DNA from: Dehalococcoidia bacterium UBA2991
GTDB taxonomy: Bacteria > Chloroflexota > Dehalococcoidia > Tepidiformales > Tepidiformaceae
DNA length: 64,000 bases
Assembly: GCA_002346645.1 (NCBI GenBank)
Contig: DEAD01000001.1
Span: forward strand, 62,001 to 126,000
Reading direction: 5' to 3'
Shown: in pieces, positions 52,440 to 61,955 of the stretch
Position numbering within the stretch: position 1 is the stretch's first letter
Layout of the letters: each line of letters opens with the position of its first letter
The notes under the pieces: model-generated
Database searches by the model: none
Told to the model about the DNA's origin: nothing
Seen by the model: the letters and a program-made list of their open reading frames with translations, nothing else
Position numbers and translations under genes: made by a program

Positions 52440-52790
52440 ATGGCCGTGATGTTTAGCGTCATCTTCTACACAGTACTGGCCGTGGCTGCCTTCTATTTTA
52501 TCTTGCTTCAACCAGTTCTGAAGCAGCAGAGACAACGCAAGAAGGCCGTGCGAGAACTGCAAATCGGAGACGAAGTAGTTACTACGGGCGGAATCATCGC
52601 CGAAGTGAAGGACGTTCAGACGCCGACAGACAGCCCAACTGAGCTGATCCTAGAAATCGCCCCTGGCATTCACGTACGTGCACTTACCGACGCCGTGGAA
52701 CGCCGATTGACGACACTGGAACCCACATCTGAAGAAACGCTTGAGACCATCGCTACCAGCGTTAGCAAGGTCAACGACCCACATGCGTAG
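52440..52790 (+). CDS. yajC: Preprotein translocase accessory subunit YajC
   Basis: 116 residues: one N-terminal membrane helix (SVIFYTVLAVAAFYFILLQPV), the family motif LQPVLKQQRQRKKAVRELQIGDEVVTTGGIIAEV and an acidic tail. It belongs to the SecDF-YajC complex. GGAG lies 8 nt before ATG 52440. It overlaps secDF by 8 nt. Confidence 0.94.
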   Translation: MAVMFSVIFYTVLAVAAFYFILLQPVLKQQRQRKKAVRELQIGDEVVTTGGIIAEVKDVQTPTDSPTELILEIAPGIHVRALTDAVERRLTTLEPTSEETLETIATSVSKVNDPHA

Positions 52791-55284
52791 TTCCACCACG
52801 GGACTGGTCTTTCTTGCAATTCTTGTAGGGAGCATCTTCTGCCTGTTTGCAGTTTGGCCAAGCACACCAAGCCGCTACCTACCGGGAGACTTTTGGCCGG
52901 AGGGCCGTGGCATCAGCATTGGAGACTTCGAGCGACGAACCATGCGGCTGGGACTAGACCTCCAAGGTGGAGCACACCTAGTTCTACAAGCGAACCCACC
53001 AGCTGGGTTTGACGGAGACCTAGCCGAATCTTTAGAGGTCGCTAAAGAGGTAATAGAACGGCGCGTAGATGCCTTCGGTGTGGTGGAACCCGAGATACGA
53101 ATCGCAAGTGGAAACCGGCTAGACGTGCAGGTTCCAGGAATGACTCTCCCTGAAGCGGAGAGGCTTATTGGACGCACCGCCTCGCTAACGTATTACGTGA
53201 TCAACGAGGCAGGAGAGCGCGTACCCGCAACAGGCATCGTCGAAGGCGTCGAGATCCAGATGACTGGCCAGCACCTCAAGAGCAACACCGTTGCAGAAAG
53301 AGTGGGCATTAGCTTCGCTGTATTCTTCGAAACGACAGGCGTAGGCAACGAGCTTATGCGCCAGATCACAACGAAGGCCCTGCAGTTCCCACAAGGAGAC
53401 CCTCAGAGGCGACTACTGGTCTACCTCGATACGGAACTGATCTCAGATGCGGTTGTCCAAGGAGTCATCGAGGACCAAGGAACGATTACAGGACTGAACA
53501 GCTTCACTGAAGCAAGTGACCTCTCAAAGCAACTGAATGCGGGCGCCCTACCAGTCCCACTTCAAACAATTCAAGCCAATGAGGTAAGCGCCTCACTTGG
53601 TGACGACTCGGTGAAAGCATCAGTAAACGCTGCAGAGATCGGTCTTCTAGCAGTGTTAGCGTTCATGATCCTGTACTACCGCCTCCCTGGCTTATTGGCA
53701 GCTTTCGCACTCATCGTCTATGCACTAATCACCCTGACGGTATTCAAAGTATGGCCTGTGACACTAACCCTTTCTGGGATTGCCGCATTCATCCTCTCGG
53801 TGGGCATGGCGGTTGACGCGAACATTCTGATCTTCGAACGAATGAAGGAGGAGCTCCGGCGCGGCCGGCCCCTTGGAACTGCGATCGAAACAGGTTTCCG
53901 ACGCGCTTGGCCATCGATCCGAGACTCAAACATTGCGACCTTCATCACATGCGCAATCCTTTTCTGGTTCGGTGATCAGTTCGGTGCCTCCTTCGTGCGA
54001 GGGTTTGCAATCACGCTGGCAATCGGTGTTGCGGTCAGTATGTTCTCCGCAATCGTTGTGACACGTACATTCCTGCGATTGTTAGTGGGGACTCGGTTCG
54101 CCCGCTCACGCTGGCTCTTCAACGCCGAAAGCCTATCCTCGGGGAAGGAAAGCGACGAACAACCCGACACTCCACAAGCTCCTCACTCGACATTCATATC
54201 CTTTGCCCGGCGCCGTTGGATAACTCTTGGACTCTCACTGGCAGTCGTTATCGCTGCCGCTGTTACTCTCGCCATACCCCCTTCTCTTCAGGCAGGAATC
54301 GAATTTACCGGAGGATCGACGTTCACATTACAGTTTGCGCAAGAGGAGCCAACAGCTGAGGAGGCGGACGGGGTAACTCAGGAACACAGCACTGCAGATT
54401 CAGAAACTACTGAAGACGGAAAACCGCAACCCAAATTACCTGAATCATTACAGGTAGTTGAGGCCGAGGATCTCCGCGAGGCACTTAGCAGGCTAGGCCA
54501 CGAGAAAGCGAAAGTACAGGCTGCAGGTTTTAACACTTACCTAGTGCGAACAATTCAGCTAGAGGGAGCCCCGCCCCTGACAGGGAGTGAGGGCCCAGTT
54601 CCACCCGGTGAAATAGACGAGATCTTGGTTGCACTAGAAGAGGAATTTGGACCGGTACAGCGCCTCGATTTCGCCACTGTCTCCGGGACCGTCTCAACAG
54701 AGATCGCCCGGGACGCCACTTTAGCCGTAGCCGCCGCTGCTGCTGCAATCCTAATTTACGTGGCATTCGCGTTCCGTCGACAGCGGTCGGCTTGGCGATA
54801 CGGGCTATGCGCAGTTATTGCTCTGGTACACGACTCAGTGATCGTGCTGGGCCTGTTTTCGCTTTTAGCTAAAGTCTCAGGAACGGAGGTGGACACCGCC
54901 TTCATCGTAGCCATCTTGACGGTCATCGGCTTCTCCGTTCATGACACAATCGTAGTATTCGATCGTGTGCGTGAGGTGACCTCACGTGATGCTTTCGTGC
55001 CCTTTGCAGAAGCAGTAAATGTGAGTCTGACCGAGACACTAGTACGTTCGCTCAATACTTCTTTCGTGACGATCCTGACGATCATCGCGATGTACCTGAT
55101 CGGCGGTGTCACCATTCAGAACTTCCTGCTGGTACTCCTAGTTGGAGTGGTCGCCGGAACTTACAGCAGCATTTTCGTAGCAGCGCAAGTGCTTGTCGCC
55201 TGGGAAAACCACGACATCGGACGCTTCTTCCGACGCATTACCTCCCGGAATGGAACACAGAAAGCCACGGCCTCCGGCAGTTAA
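52783..55284 (+). CDS. secDF: Fused protein translocase SecDF
   Basis: 833 residues with SecD (1-~445) fused to SecF (~470-833). SecD: an N-terminal helix, MRLGLDLQGGAHLVLQ, periplasmic P1 domain, and GMAVDANILIFERMKEELRRG in the membrane core. SecF: FTGGSTFTLQF, VSGTVSTEIARDATLAV and VIGFSVHDTIVVFDRVREV. It uses the proton gradient to drive late secretion. An acidic insertion (~525-565) sits at the SecF periplasmic start. ATG 52783 overlaps the yajC stop. Confidence 0.96.
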   Translation: MRSSTTGLVFLAILVGSIFCLFAVWPSTPSRYLPGDFWPEGRGISIGDFERRTMRLGLDLQGGAHLVLQANPPAGFDGDLAESLEVAKEVIERRVDAFGVVEPEIRIASGNRLDVQVPGMTLPEAERLIGRTASLTYYVINEAGERVPATGIVEGVEIQMTGQHLKSNTVAERVGISFAVFFETTGVGNELMRQITTKALQFPQGDPQRRLLVYLDTELISDAVVQGVIEDQGTITGLNSFTEASDLSKQLNAGALPVPLQTIQANEVSASLGDDSVKASVNAAEIGLLAVLAFMILYYRLPGLLAAFALIVYALITLTVFKVWPVTLTLSGIAAFILSVGMAVDANILIFERMKEELRRGRPLGTAIETGFRRAWPSIRDSNIATFITCAILFWFGDQFGASFVRGFAITLAIGVAVSMFSAIVVTRTFLRLLVGTRFARSRWLFNAESLSSGKESDEQPDTPQAPHSTFISFARRRWITLGLSLAVVIAAAVTLAIPPSLQAGIEFTGGSTFTLQFAQEEPTAEEADGVTQEHSTADSETTEDGKPQPKLPESLQVVEAEDLREALSRLGHEKAKVQAAGFNTYLVRTIQLEGAPPLTGSEGPVPPGEIDEILVALEEEFGPVQRLDFATVSGTVSTEIARDATLAVAAAAAAILIYVAFAFRRQRSAWRYGLCAVIALVHDSVIVLGLFSLLAKVSGTEVDTAFIVAILTVIGFSVHDTIVVFDRVREVTSRDAFVPFAEAVNVSLTETLVRSLNTSFVTILTIIAMYLIGGVTIQNFLLVLLVGVVAGTYSSIFVAAQVLVAWENHDIGRFFRRITSRNGTQKATASGS

Positions 55285-55286
55285 GC

Positions 55287-55306
55287 GGCTTAAGCAAAGC
55301 CCTTTT
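55287..55306 (+). terminator. Weak terminator-like hairpin after secDF
   Basis: GGCTT-AAGCA-AAGCC followed by CTTTT, 3 nt after the secDF stop. The stem is only 5 bp, so termination may be leaky. The remaining ~120 nt to the convergent HerA gene shows nothing else. Confidence 0.4.
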
Positions 55307-55430
55307 CGGAACCCATAAGCACACCACTTAACGTTGGCATACGTGTCCGGTTTCGAACCCAAAACCCCATACCGTTGCTCGTCAGGACAGAGCGGGCGTT
55401 ATTACACAGCGCATAAAAAGAATAATTACC

Positions 55431-57098
55431 CTAATCGCTTGATCCAGGGGCACCAAAGAGAGCTTTAGCAGGGCTTATTTCCTCCCTCTCTGACAATCCA
55501 AGACGAGCACGAAAGGACTTTTCGTCAGATTGAGAGTTGGGCGCCTCGGGAGTCTGAATAACCAATGGCATCGGCAGGGCATGCCCGAAGGCCACCGCTT
55601 GGCGCCTACGCCCAATTGAACCGATCACCCGATGCAGCCCACTGCAACCCGTACCACTGCCAACCAGCGCCTCAACCTCATTATCACTATCCAGCTGAAG
55701 ACAAAACTTTGTGCCAATTTGAGAGAGTACTTCAGGTTCGATCCTACTAGGCCACTGATCAATGACGAGAAGGGTGACGTTGTACTTTCTCATCTCGCTA
55801 GCAATCTGCCCCAAAATACTCTGTCCAGAAGAGGACCGACCCAAAAGCTTATGGGCCTCTTCGAGAACAATCACTAGGTTATTGAGCCCCAGGAACTTCT
55901 GAGAATGCTGGGTGCTAAAGCGATACCGTTCCCAAATACGACGAGAAAGCATATTTGCCACAAGCATGTAGCAAATATGGTCATCTTCGAAGGCCCCAAA
56001 CTGAACAACAACGCTTTTGCCACCCTGGAGAGAACGCACTATTCGCTCAGCAACATCACCGAGATGAGAACCTCCACCACGGATAAATTTGCGACGGGTG
56101 AGCCAATTCATACTTCGGCGGAGGCTCTCAAAGGACTCTGAAAAGCCCATACGGGCAGCAACCTGTGACCAATTGACATCGGCTGCCGGAGGATCGAGAG
56201 GCCAAAGTTTACTCAGCAAAACACCCGATGGTTCTTCAGCAACGATCTCATCGATCCAACCATGGCCAAAGCGTTCACTGCAGGCATATGCAGCCTCAAT
56301 GGAAAGATCGGAAAGAGAAAGGCTATCACCGAGAGTTTGGAGATCGCGCGGCTGGATATCGTGCGTCCCAATAAGGACCTGGCCATCGGAGCTAGAGGGA
56401 AGGGATTCGAGGGTAAAGAGCTCAACATCAGTCTGGTGGAGCTGCTTAAGAGAAGGAACCTGTCTCACACCCTGGCCATAGTCATTGTGCCTATCAAATA
56501 CAAGAGCAACCGTGCGCTCGCTATTGGTAGGAGCTGCACTAGACCGTGTGAGCAAAGCGTTGAGGAGATGGAGAACAAGGACACTCTTCCCAGTGCCACT
56601 CTTACCAAAGATTGCCGCAGAACGTTCGAAGAGACGTTCCAAATCCACCGCCACCTCTAGCTTTTCCAAACCAAGAGGGATGCCGACTGAAATACTAGGA
56701 CCACTAGTGGCAAAGGCCCGGCCGACAGTCACCTGGTCAGCATGCAGGACGGATGAAAAGTGGCCAGGCATACTGCAAGCCGGGGCAGGTTCCTCGCCAC
56801 CCGCGAACAGTTCAAGATGAAGATCTAACCTAAAAGTTGTATGGACGGCCTTGTCCTGAACCACGTTATCTAGGAGAGGGTTGCTTAGATCCTCAACGGG
56901 GATATCAGAATCGACGGCTTCAGAACCGATATCGGTAACCATTCCGAGAAGGGTCCCACCACCTTCAACCTCCACTTTGGTGAATTGACCCAGTTGGACA
57001 GACTCACCTGGAGCAAGGAGCACTTCTAGTCCATCGGAGAGGGAGCCCCCAATGACGACACCAAGCGGAGATTCCTTTTCCAGGTGGGCACCACTCAT
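55431..57098 (-). CDS. HerA/DUF87-family ATPase (DNA translocase-like)
   Basis: 555 residues from ATG 57098 (a TTG five codons upstream is possible). The N-terminal HAS-barrel (LGVVIGGSLSDGLEVLL, FTKVEVEGGGTLLGMVTDIG) is followed by an FtsK/HerA-like RecA core: Walker A AIFGKSGTGKSVLVLHLL at ~167, Walker B LVIVLEEAHKLLG at ~420, sensor LLVIDQWPSRI and a late Arg-rich IGSIGRRRQAV. HerA works with the nuclease NurA in archaea, and with Sir2/DUF4297-type effectors in some bacterial defence systems. Neither partner is adjacent; the neighbour is selB. Its role is not assignable from context. Confidence 0.85.
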   Translation of the reverse strand: MSGAHLEKESPLGVVIGGSLSDGLEVLLAPGESVQLGQFTKVEVEGGGTLLGMVTDIGSEAVDSDIPVEDLSNPLLDNVVQDKAVHTTFRLDLHLELFAGGEEPAPACSMPGHFSSVLHADQVTVGRAFATSGPSISVGIPLGLEKLEVAVDLERLFERSAAIFGKSGTGKSVLVLHLLNALLTRSSAAPTNSERTVALVFDRHNDYGQGVRQVPSLKQLHQTDVELFTLESLPSSSDGQVLIGTHDIQPRDLQTLGDSLSLSDLSIEAAYACSERFGHGWIDEIVAEEPSGVLLSKLWPLDPPAADVNWSQVAARMGFSESFESLRRSMNWLTRRKFIRGGGSHLGDVAERIVRSLQGGKSVVVQFGAFEDDHICYMLVANMLSRRIWERYRFSTQHSQKFLGLNNLVIVLEEAHKLLGRSSSGQSILGQIASEMRKYNVTLLVIDQWPSRIEPEVLSQIGTKFCLQLDSDNEVEALVGSGTGCSGLHRVIGSIGRRRQAVAFGHALPMPLVIQTPEAPNSQSDEKSFRARLGLSEREEISPAKALFGAPGSSD

Positions 57099-57189
57099 GA
57101 TTGGGTTTCGCAAATGGGAGCAGGACTCATCTCGCTATCCCCAACAACAAGCGGGGGAAACTCAGCAAAACCCAGGGGCATCTTCCAGG

Positions 57190-59052
57190 TCAATTGCGAT
57201 TCTCCAGGGAAGAGCGCATCACTCGCACATCACCAGTTCGACGAGTGACATGGGTAGCGTCAAGATGTTCAAGAATTGCCTGGGCATACTTTCTGCTTGT
57301 TCCGAAAAGGTCCCGGACTTCGGCTAGGCTGACAGATCCTTTTTCCTCGATATGACTACGAATACGTTTAACAAGATCCATATACACATCTGCGTCAAAG
57401 ATGACGCCCGAGCCTGTGTCCTCAACGAGCCCCTCTCCTACAAGATAGGCAAGTAAATCAGGAGGGGGCAGAGATTCAGTAGGGGGACTCGCTCCACCCG
57501 CCTTGATGGCAGCCATGAAAACGGCCACCTGCTCCTCCTGTGCCTTACTAAGCATCACAACGTACTGCAACGGATGGAGCCCTCCACCGGAGCCTTCCAC
57601 TAAATCTTTAGTTCTGACCGTCTCTGCGACGACAAGAGCGAAGAGATTTGGTTCAAGGGCAAGCCGGCTACGTAAGTATTCCCGAGGAGCAACCGAGCGG
57701 AGAGGATGCTCGTCCAGATAGTCTTCTACGGCCTGAACAAGCGCAGCAGCAGCTGTAGTTAGCCAAGGACTGCCGACGAGGATGGGGCCATGTTCAACGG
57801 CACGATAAGCTTCCAAGAGGTGGTCAACAGCAGAAGCGGCCTGCTCCAATTGGAGGCCAAGAACTGGTCCAACTTCCGAACGACTTAAGGGACCTGCAGC
57901 AAGTAGATCGGCGAGGCGTTCGGCAGGAGGGGCTTCAAGCTGACGTCCTAGAGCTTCCAACGTTGGCAAATGGTTGCGGCGATGGCGCCGGGGGTTGACG
58001 GCAACAATGGGTCCACCAGCAACGGTCTCGTTGGGAGAACGAACCACGCAACTGTCGTGGGGCAGCACCGCAACAGGGGTTTCCAGCACGAGCTGAGCCC
58101 AACCGGTCTCCCCTGCCCCGAGCTCGTCACGATCGAGGAAGCGGACCTTAGCCTCTGACTCCGCAGTAGCAGAGAGAAAGGTAACTCCAGAATCATGTAC
58201 CAAAGGCTTAGAAAGGAGGGCGGTGGCCTTCAGGCGCACGTCAAGAGAGTGGGCTGGCGTCAGCACATCGCGGGAGGAAAGCACCATTCCCCGTCGTAAC
58301 TGCTCAGTACGAATACCACTGAGGTTGACAGCAGCCCGGGTTCCGGGACTGAGTAGTTCAGCTTTCTCACCATGGCGTTGAAGTCCGCGAATGCGTCCGC
58401 GAAGTCCCCCGGGCTGGATCTCTACTTCCTGCCCGACAGAGAGGCTTCCATCAAGCAAAGTACCCGTCACAACAGCACCGAAACCACGGATAGTGAAAGC
58501 ACGGTCGATAGGGAGGCGAGGTCGTCCAAGATCACGCTTCGCAGGGGTGATATCAAGAGCCCTATCAAGAGTCTCAACTAGCTCATTGAGGCCCTCACCT
58601 ATCGTGGCAGAAGTGCGCACGATAGGTGAGCCTTCAAGTCGGGTCCCAGCCAGAGTGTCGACAATCTCAGCCTCTACAAGATCGACATACTCCTCTTCAA
58701 CTAGATCGCACTTGGTAATAGCAACCACACCCTCGGGAACATCAAGCAGATCAAGAATAGCGAGGTGTTCATGGGTTTGAAGCATGGGGCCCTCATCGGC
58801 GGCCACCACTAGTAAAGCCAAATCCACGCCACCAGCACCCGCAAGCATGTTTTTGATGAACCGCTCATGACCGGGGACATCCACAACGCTTACATCTCTG
58901 CCAGAGGGAAGATTGAGCCAAGCGAATCCAAGGTCGATGGTAAGACCACGCTCCTTCTCCTCGCGGAGGCGATCAGGATCGATGTTAGTGAGGGCGCGCA
59001 CCAAGGCGCTTTTTCCGTGGTCAACGTGACCAGCGGTACCAACGACGTACAT
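57190..59052 (-). CDS. selB: Selenocysteine-specific elongation factor SelB
   Basis: 620 residues: GTPase domain with VVGTAGHVDHGKSALVRAL, ERGLTIDLGFAWL, VVDVPGHERFIKNMLAG and ITKCD, then beta-barrel domains II-III (FTIRGFGAVVTGTLLDG; ATAESEAKVRFLDRDEL) and four winged helices at the C-terminus (~380-620). It brings Sec-tRNA to UGA codons at SECIS elements. No selA, selD, tRNA-Sec or selenoprotein is in the window. ATG 59052 is 13 nt after hemW's stop; expression may be coupled. Confidence 0.94.
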   Translation of the reverse strand: MYVVGTAGHVDHGKSALVRALTNIDPDRLREEKERGLTIDLGFAWLNLPSGRDVSVVDVPGHERFIKNMLAGAGGVDLALLVVAADEGPMLQTHEHLAILDLLDVPEGVVAITKCDLVEEEYVDLVEAEIVDTLAGTRLEGSPIVRTSATIGEGLNELVETLDRALDITPAKRDLGRPRLPIDRAFTIRGFGAVVTGTLLDGSLSVGQEVEIQPGGLRGRIRGLQRHGEKAELLSPGTRAAVNLSGIRTEQLRRGMVLSSRDVLTPAHSLDVRLKATALLSKPLVHDSGVTFLSATAESEAKVRFLDRDELGAGETGWAQLVLETPVAVLPHDSCVVRSPNETVAGGPIVAVNPRRHRRNHLPTLEALGRQLEAPPAERLADLLAAGPLSRSEVGPVLGLQLEQAASAVDHLLEAYRAVEHGPILVGSPWLTTAAAALVQAVEDYLDEHPLRSVAPREYLRSRLALEPNLFALVVAETVRTKDLVEGSGGGLHPLQYVVMLSKAQEEQVAVFMAAIKAGGASPPTESLPPPDLLAYLVGEGLVEDTGSGVIFDADVYMDLVKRIRSHIEEKGSVSLAEVRDLFGTSRKYAQAILEHLDATHVTRRTGDVRVMRSSLENRN

Positions 59053-59065
59053 GAGCGTGAGGAGA

Positions 59066-60274
59066 TTATGCCACGTTGGGAGGAGACCTTCGGGGAACCG
59101 ACCTGTCCTGTTCCCGACGTTGTCGGAGATGAAGCATGACCTGCACCGCTACTTCGCTATGGAGAAGCTGGCCACGGGAGGTTAGCCTCAACCGCCCATC
59201 GACGTCCTCGAGGAGTCCGGTCTTACGGCAAGCATCAAGGGGCGGCCCAACAGCATTTCCGATGGTCTCACCAAAACACTCGGAAAACTCAGCAGGATCG
59301 AAGCCTTCAATGAGACGAAGACGAAGTGCAAGCCAGTCGGACATAGAGGTGGCAGTATCAGGGCATACCGCTTCTTTAAGCCCACGCCCAGAGGAATGAA
59401 CTGCTTCGATGTACTCCCTTGGATGGGCTATGTTCTCGAAGCGCTGGCCATCAATAAAGCCATGGGCCCCAGCGCCAATGCCAAGGTAATCTCCCCAATT
59501 CCAATAAACACCATTATGGCGACTCTCATGACCCGGTCGTGCCCAATTAGAAATTTCGTAATGGGTGAAACCGGCAGCATTAAGCCGAACGGTTGAGGCT
59601 TCATACATAGCAGCCACCGCATCAGAGTCAAGGGGAATGACATCTCCTCGGTCAACTCGCCCTGAGAGGGGAGTACCCGACTCAACGGTAAGGGCGTAAA
59701 GGGACAGGTGATCTGGGGCTAGATCGATAGCGTAGTCGAGCGTGGACAGCCAGGCCGAAGCGGTCTGATCAGGGAGGCCATATATGAGGTCTAGATTTAC
59801 GCTTGAGAAACCAGCCTCTCGAGCAAGCTGAAGGGAAGCATTAGTAGCTTCGGGGGTATGCACACGGTCCAGGAAGGCAAGCTCACTGGCCGTAAAGCTC
59901 TGCGCACCAAAGGAAATACGATTGACACCACCTCTTACCAGGGACCGAAGGCCCGGTCCGGAGGTGGTTCCCGGATTGGCCTCTAGGCTAATCTCGGCAT
60001 CTGGGGCCATGGAAGCAACACTACGAACGGCCTGAATAATAGTACTGAGGGACTCGGGCGGCATCTCACCAGGTGTTCCGCCTCCAAAAGCGATCGAAGT
60101 GACCTCCCGATTAATGAGTCCCGGGCCCCAGGCCTCAATTTCCTTGACAACTGCATCAGCGTAGGCAGGCATGACCGCCTCCATGCCCGCATAGGTATTG
60201 AAGTCACAATACCCACAGACCCGCACGCAAAAAGGGATATGTACGTAGATAGCTAGGGAGCTCGCGTTCCTCAT
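59066..60274 (-). CDS. hemW: Radical SAM haem chaperone HemW (coproporphyrinogen III oxidase-like)
   Basis: 402 residues. YVHIPFCVRVCGYCDFNTYA has the radical-SAM Cys triad with C-x3-C-x2-C; SIAFGGGTPGEMPPES, SLEANPGT, RISFGAQSF, DLIYGLPDQT and HNGVYWNWGDYLGIGAGAHG are canonical for HemW/HemN-like proteins. As it lacks the N-terminal features of true HemN, HemW (haem insertion) is likelier. It overlaps the GDPD gene by 4 nt. Confidence 0.93.
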   Translation of the reverse strand: MRNASSLAIYVHIPFCVRVCGYCDFNTYAGMEAVMPAYADAVVKEIEAWGPGLINREVTSIAFGGGTPGEMPPESLSTIIQAVRSVASMAPDAEISLEANPGTTSGPGLRSLVRGGVNRISFGAQSFTASELAFLDRVHTPEATNASLQLAREAGFSSVNLDLIYGLPDQTASAWLSTLDYAIDLAPDHLSLYALTVESGTPLSGRVDRGDVIPLDSDAVAAMYEASTVRLNAAGFTHYEISNWARPGHESRHNGVYWNWGDYLGIGAGAHGFIDGQRFENIAHPREYIEAVHSSGRGLKEAVCPDTATSMSDWLALRLRLIEGFDPAEFSECFGETIGNAVGPPLDACRKTGLLEDVDGRLRLTSRGQLLHSEVAVQVMLHLRQRREQDRSVPRRSPPNVA

Positions 60275-61056
60275 GGCGTATTGGCAAGGGCGGCTCGTAT
60301 TGCTTCAACCTGGTTAGTTGTAATTGCATCAACGCCCCATCGGGCAAGTTCACAAGCCCGGTCTCCTTCATCGACTGTCCAGGCAACAACGGCAAGACCA
60401 GCATCGTGAAAATCCGCAATTACCCGCTCGTTAAGGAGGGAGTACCGACAGGAGACTCCCGCCGGTAGGGAATCATGGCGCATCACTGACTGGAAAAGAT
60501 CGAACTGTTCAAGAGTATCTATCGAGTAGAAGAGGTCAATCTGGGGGCAAGCCAGGCCTACTTGGCGAAGAAGAGGCCAGTTCTGCGAAGAAGCCAAGAC
60601 ATCGACTTCCTGCCCAAAAGAGGCCAGCACCCCACGGAGAATCTGTGGGACTTCACCAAGACCGTTTTTGAGATCAAGCAGAACACCAGCCTTACCCTGG
60701 CAAGCAAAAAGAAGGTCCTCGAGTACGAAAGCAGGCCGACCAGCAGTGGTTAGATACCAGAGCTCATAAAGGATGGGCAACGGACCAGGGAGACGTCGCT
60801 CGTGCCTAGCTTCAAGACGTCCGCGGTGAAGCCAAAGATCGACCTCAATAAAAGACGCACGAGCAGACATAGCCTTATGAGCCCGAGCAGCACCGTTTCC
60901 ACCACCATGCGCGATAAGAGCTGGACCTGAGGAGGGGTTCTCGGAAAAAGAAGAGTTTCGCCTTACGAGGGTGCTCAAGACTTCTGCGCAATCATCTGGC
61001 CTCCGCAAGGGAACCGAGACAGAAAGTTTCTCACGCCTTCCCCCCTTCCCGTCCAA
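60271..61056 (-). CDS. Glycerophosphodiester phosphodiesterase-like protein
   Basis: 261 residues from TTG 61056, overlapping the SirB1-like gene's end by 26 nt; the first ~45 residues look poorly conserved and a later start is possible. Core: LIAHGGGNGAARAHKAMS, SFIEVDLWLHRGRLEARHE (E-x-D metal ligands and late His), VLLDLKNG, VVAWTVDEGDRACELARWGVDAITTNQ. The first motif is HGGGNG rather than the usual HRG-xxxxPENT, so activity on standard substrates is uncertain. It may cleave glycerophospho-inositol or similar. Confidence 0.8.
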   Translation of the reverse strand: MDGKGGRREKLSVSVPLRRPDDCAEVLSTLVRRNSSFSENPSSGPALIAHGGGNGAARAHKAMSARASFIEVDLWLHRGRLEARHERRLPGPLPILYELWYLTTAGRPAFVLEDLLFACQGKAGVLLDLKNGLGEVPQILRGVLASFGQEVDVLASSQNWPLLRQVGLACPQIDLFYSIDTLEQFDLFQSVMRHDSLPAGVSCRYSLLNERVIADFHDAGLAVVAWTVDEGDRACELARWGVDAITTNQVEAIRAALANTP

Positions 61057-61864
61057 GCCATAACCGAAGGTTATCGAGTACGCGGAGCGCCCGAGGATTC
61101 AGTTCTTGTTCTCCGCTGCCAACGTACCGTTCGAGATCAGCCAAAGCAAGCCTATTTTCACCCTGCTGGTAGTGAAGTAGGCCCCGCTCTAGATAGAGAG
61201 CTGCATTCCAGGGTTCGAGGCGTAAACGAAAGCCAAGAGCTGCAATCCAGCGAACCGCATCGCCTTTGGTTTGATAGGCAACGCATAGGTTGATAAGCAT
61301 GCGCTGAAGAATCTGACGACGAGTCACAGCAGCAAGAAGAGAATCCACACTGGGCAAGGTAACGCCACTGGCATCGAGACGTTCCAGAAGCTCGGCATGG
61401 GTGGGTTGTTCTCCGCCATTAAAGGGATCTACGAAAAAGCCCTGGGGACCTCCGCAACGAACAAGAAAATGGCCGGGGAAACCAATGCCCTCACATTCGA
61501 GACCAATGCGTTGCGCAACTTCCATATAGACGAGAGAAAGCGTTATAGGTATGCCAAGACGGCGTTCGATTACACGGTCGATATAGCTATTTTCGGCTTC
61601 GAAATAGTGTTCGCGGTTACCGGAGAAACCGAGATTCTCGAAGAGCTCCATCGCTACTAACCGGGCAAGCTCTTCAGGTGACAAAAGCTGAACATCCTGC
61701 TGACGAACAGTTTCGGCAATAAGATCGAGCTCCCGAGAGAGAGCGTGCCCATCCACATCTTCATGTCCGAGACGAGCAACGGCCACAGCCCCACCGAAGA
61801 GATCAACCTCGTGATCCTGGCCAGCTATGGCCTGGACAAATTGGCTCTCGGGGGTGTTTTCCAC
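61031..61864 (-). CDS. SirB1/transglutaminase-like TPR protein
   Basis: 277 residues of the UPF0162 group. A transglutaminase-like core has LFENLGFSGNREHYFEAENSYIDRVIERRLGIPITLSLVYMEVAQRIGLECEGIGFPGHFLVRC and VDPFNGG in sequence (split: LGIPITLSLVYMEVAQRIGL, GFPGHFLVRCG, FFVDPFNGG), followed by TPR-like helices (~200-270). The function is unknown, although SirB1-like proteins have been linked to stress and signalling. GTG start at 61864. It is the first gene of the hemW-selB-HerA group and is divergent from the MFS gene. Confidence 0.88.
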   Translation of the reverse strand: MENTPESQFVQAIAGQDHEVDLFGGAVAVARLGHEDVDGHALSRELDLIAETVRQQDVQLLSPEELARLVAMELFENLGFSGNREHYFEAENSYIDRVIERRLGIPITLSLVYMEVAQRIGLECEGIGFPGHFLVRCGGPQGFFVDPFNGGEQPTHAELLERLDASGVTLPSVDSLLAAVTRRQILQRMLINLCVAYQTKGDAVRWIAALGFRLRLEPWNAALYLERGLLHYQQGENRLALADLERYVGSGEQELNPRALRVLDNLRLWLGREGGKA

Positions 61865-61943
61865 CGCTAGGTCAGGATAGGGCCGGTCAACTCAAAAGAC
61901 CAGCGAACAGAACAACAAGGGGGCCCACAGGAAAGACCCCCGG

Positions 61944-61949
61944 TAGAGT
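61944..61949 (+). promoter_or_regulatory. Candidate -10 element, leaderless MFS gene
   Basis: TAGAGT ends 6 nt before ATG 61956 with TTCGGA between; the same spacing as at glgC and the HD gene. Confidence 0.35.
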
Positions 61950-61955
61950 TTCGGA

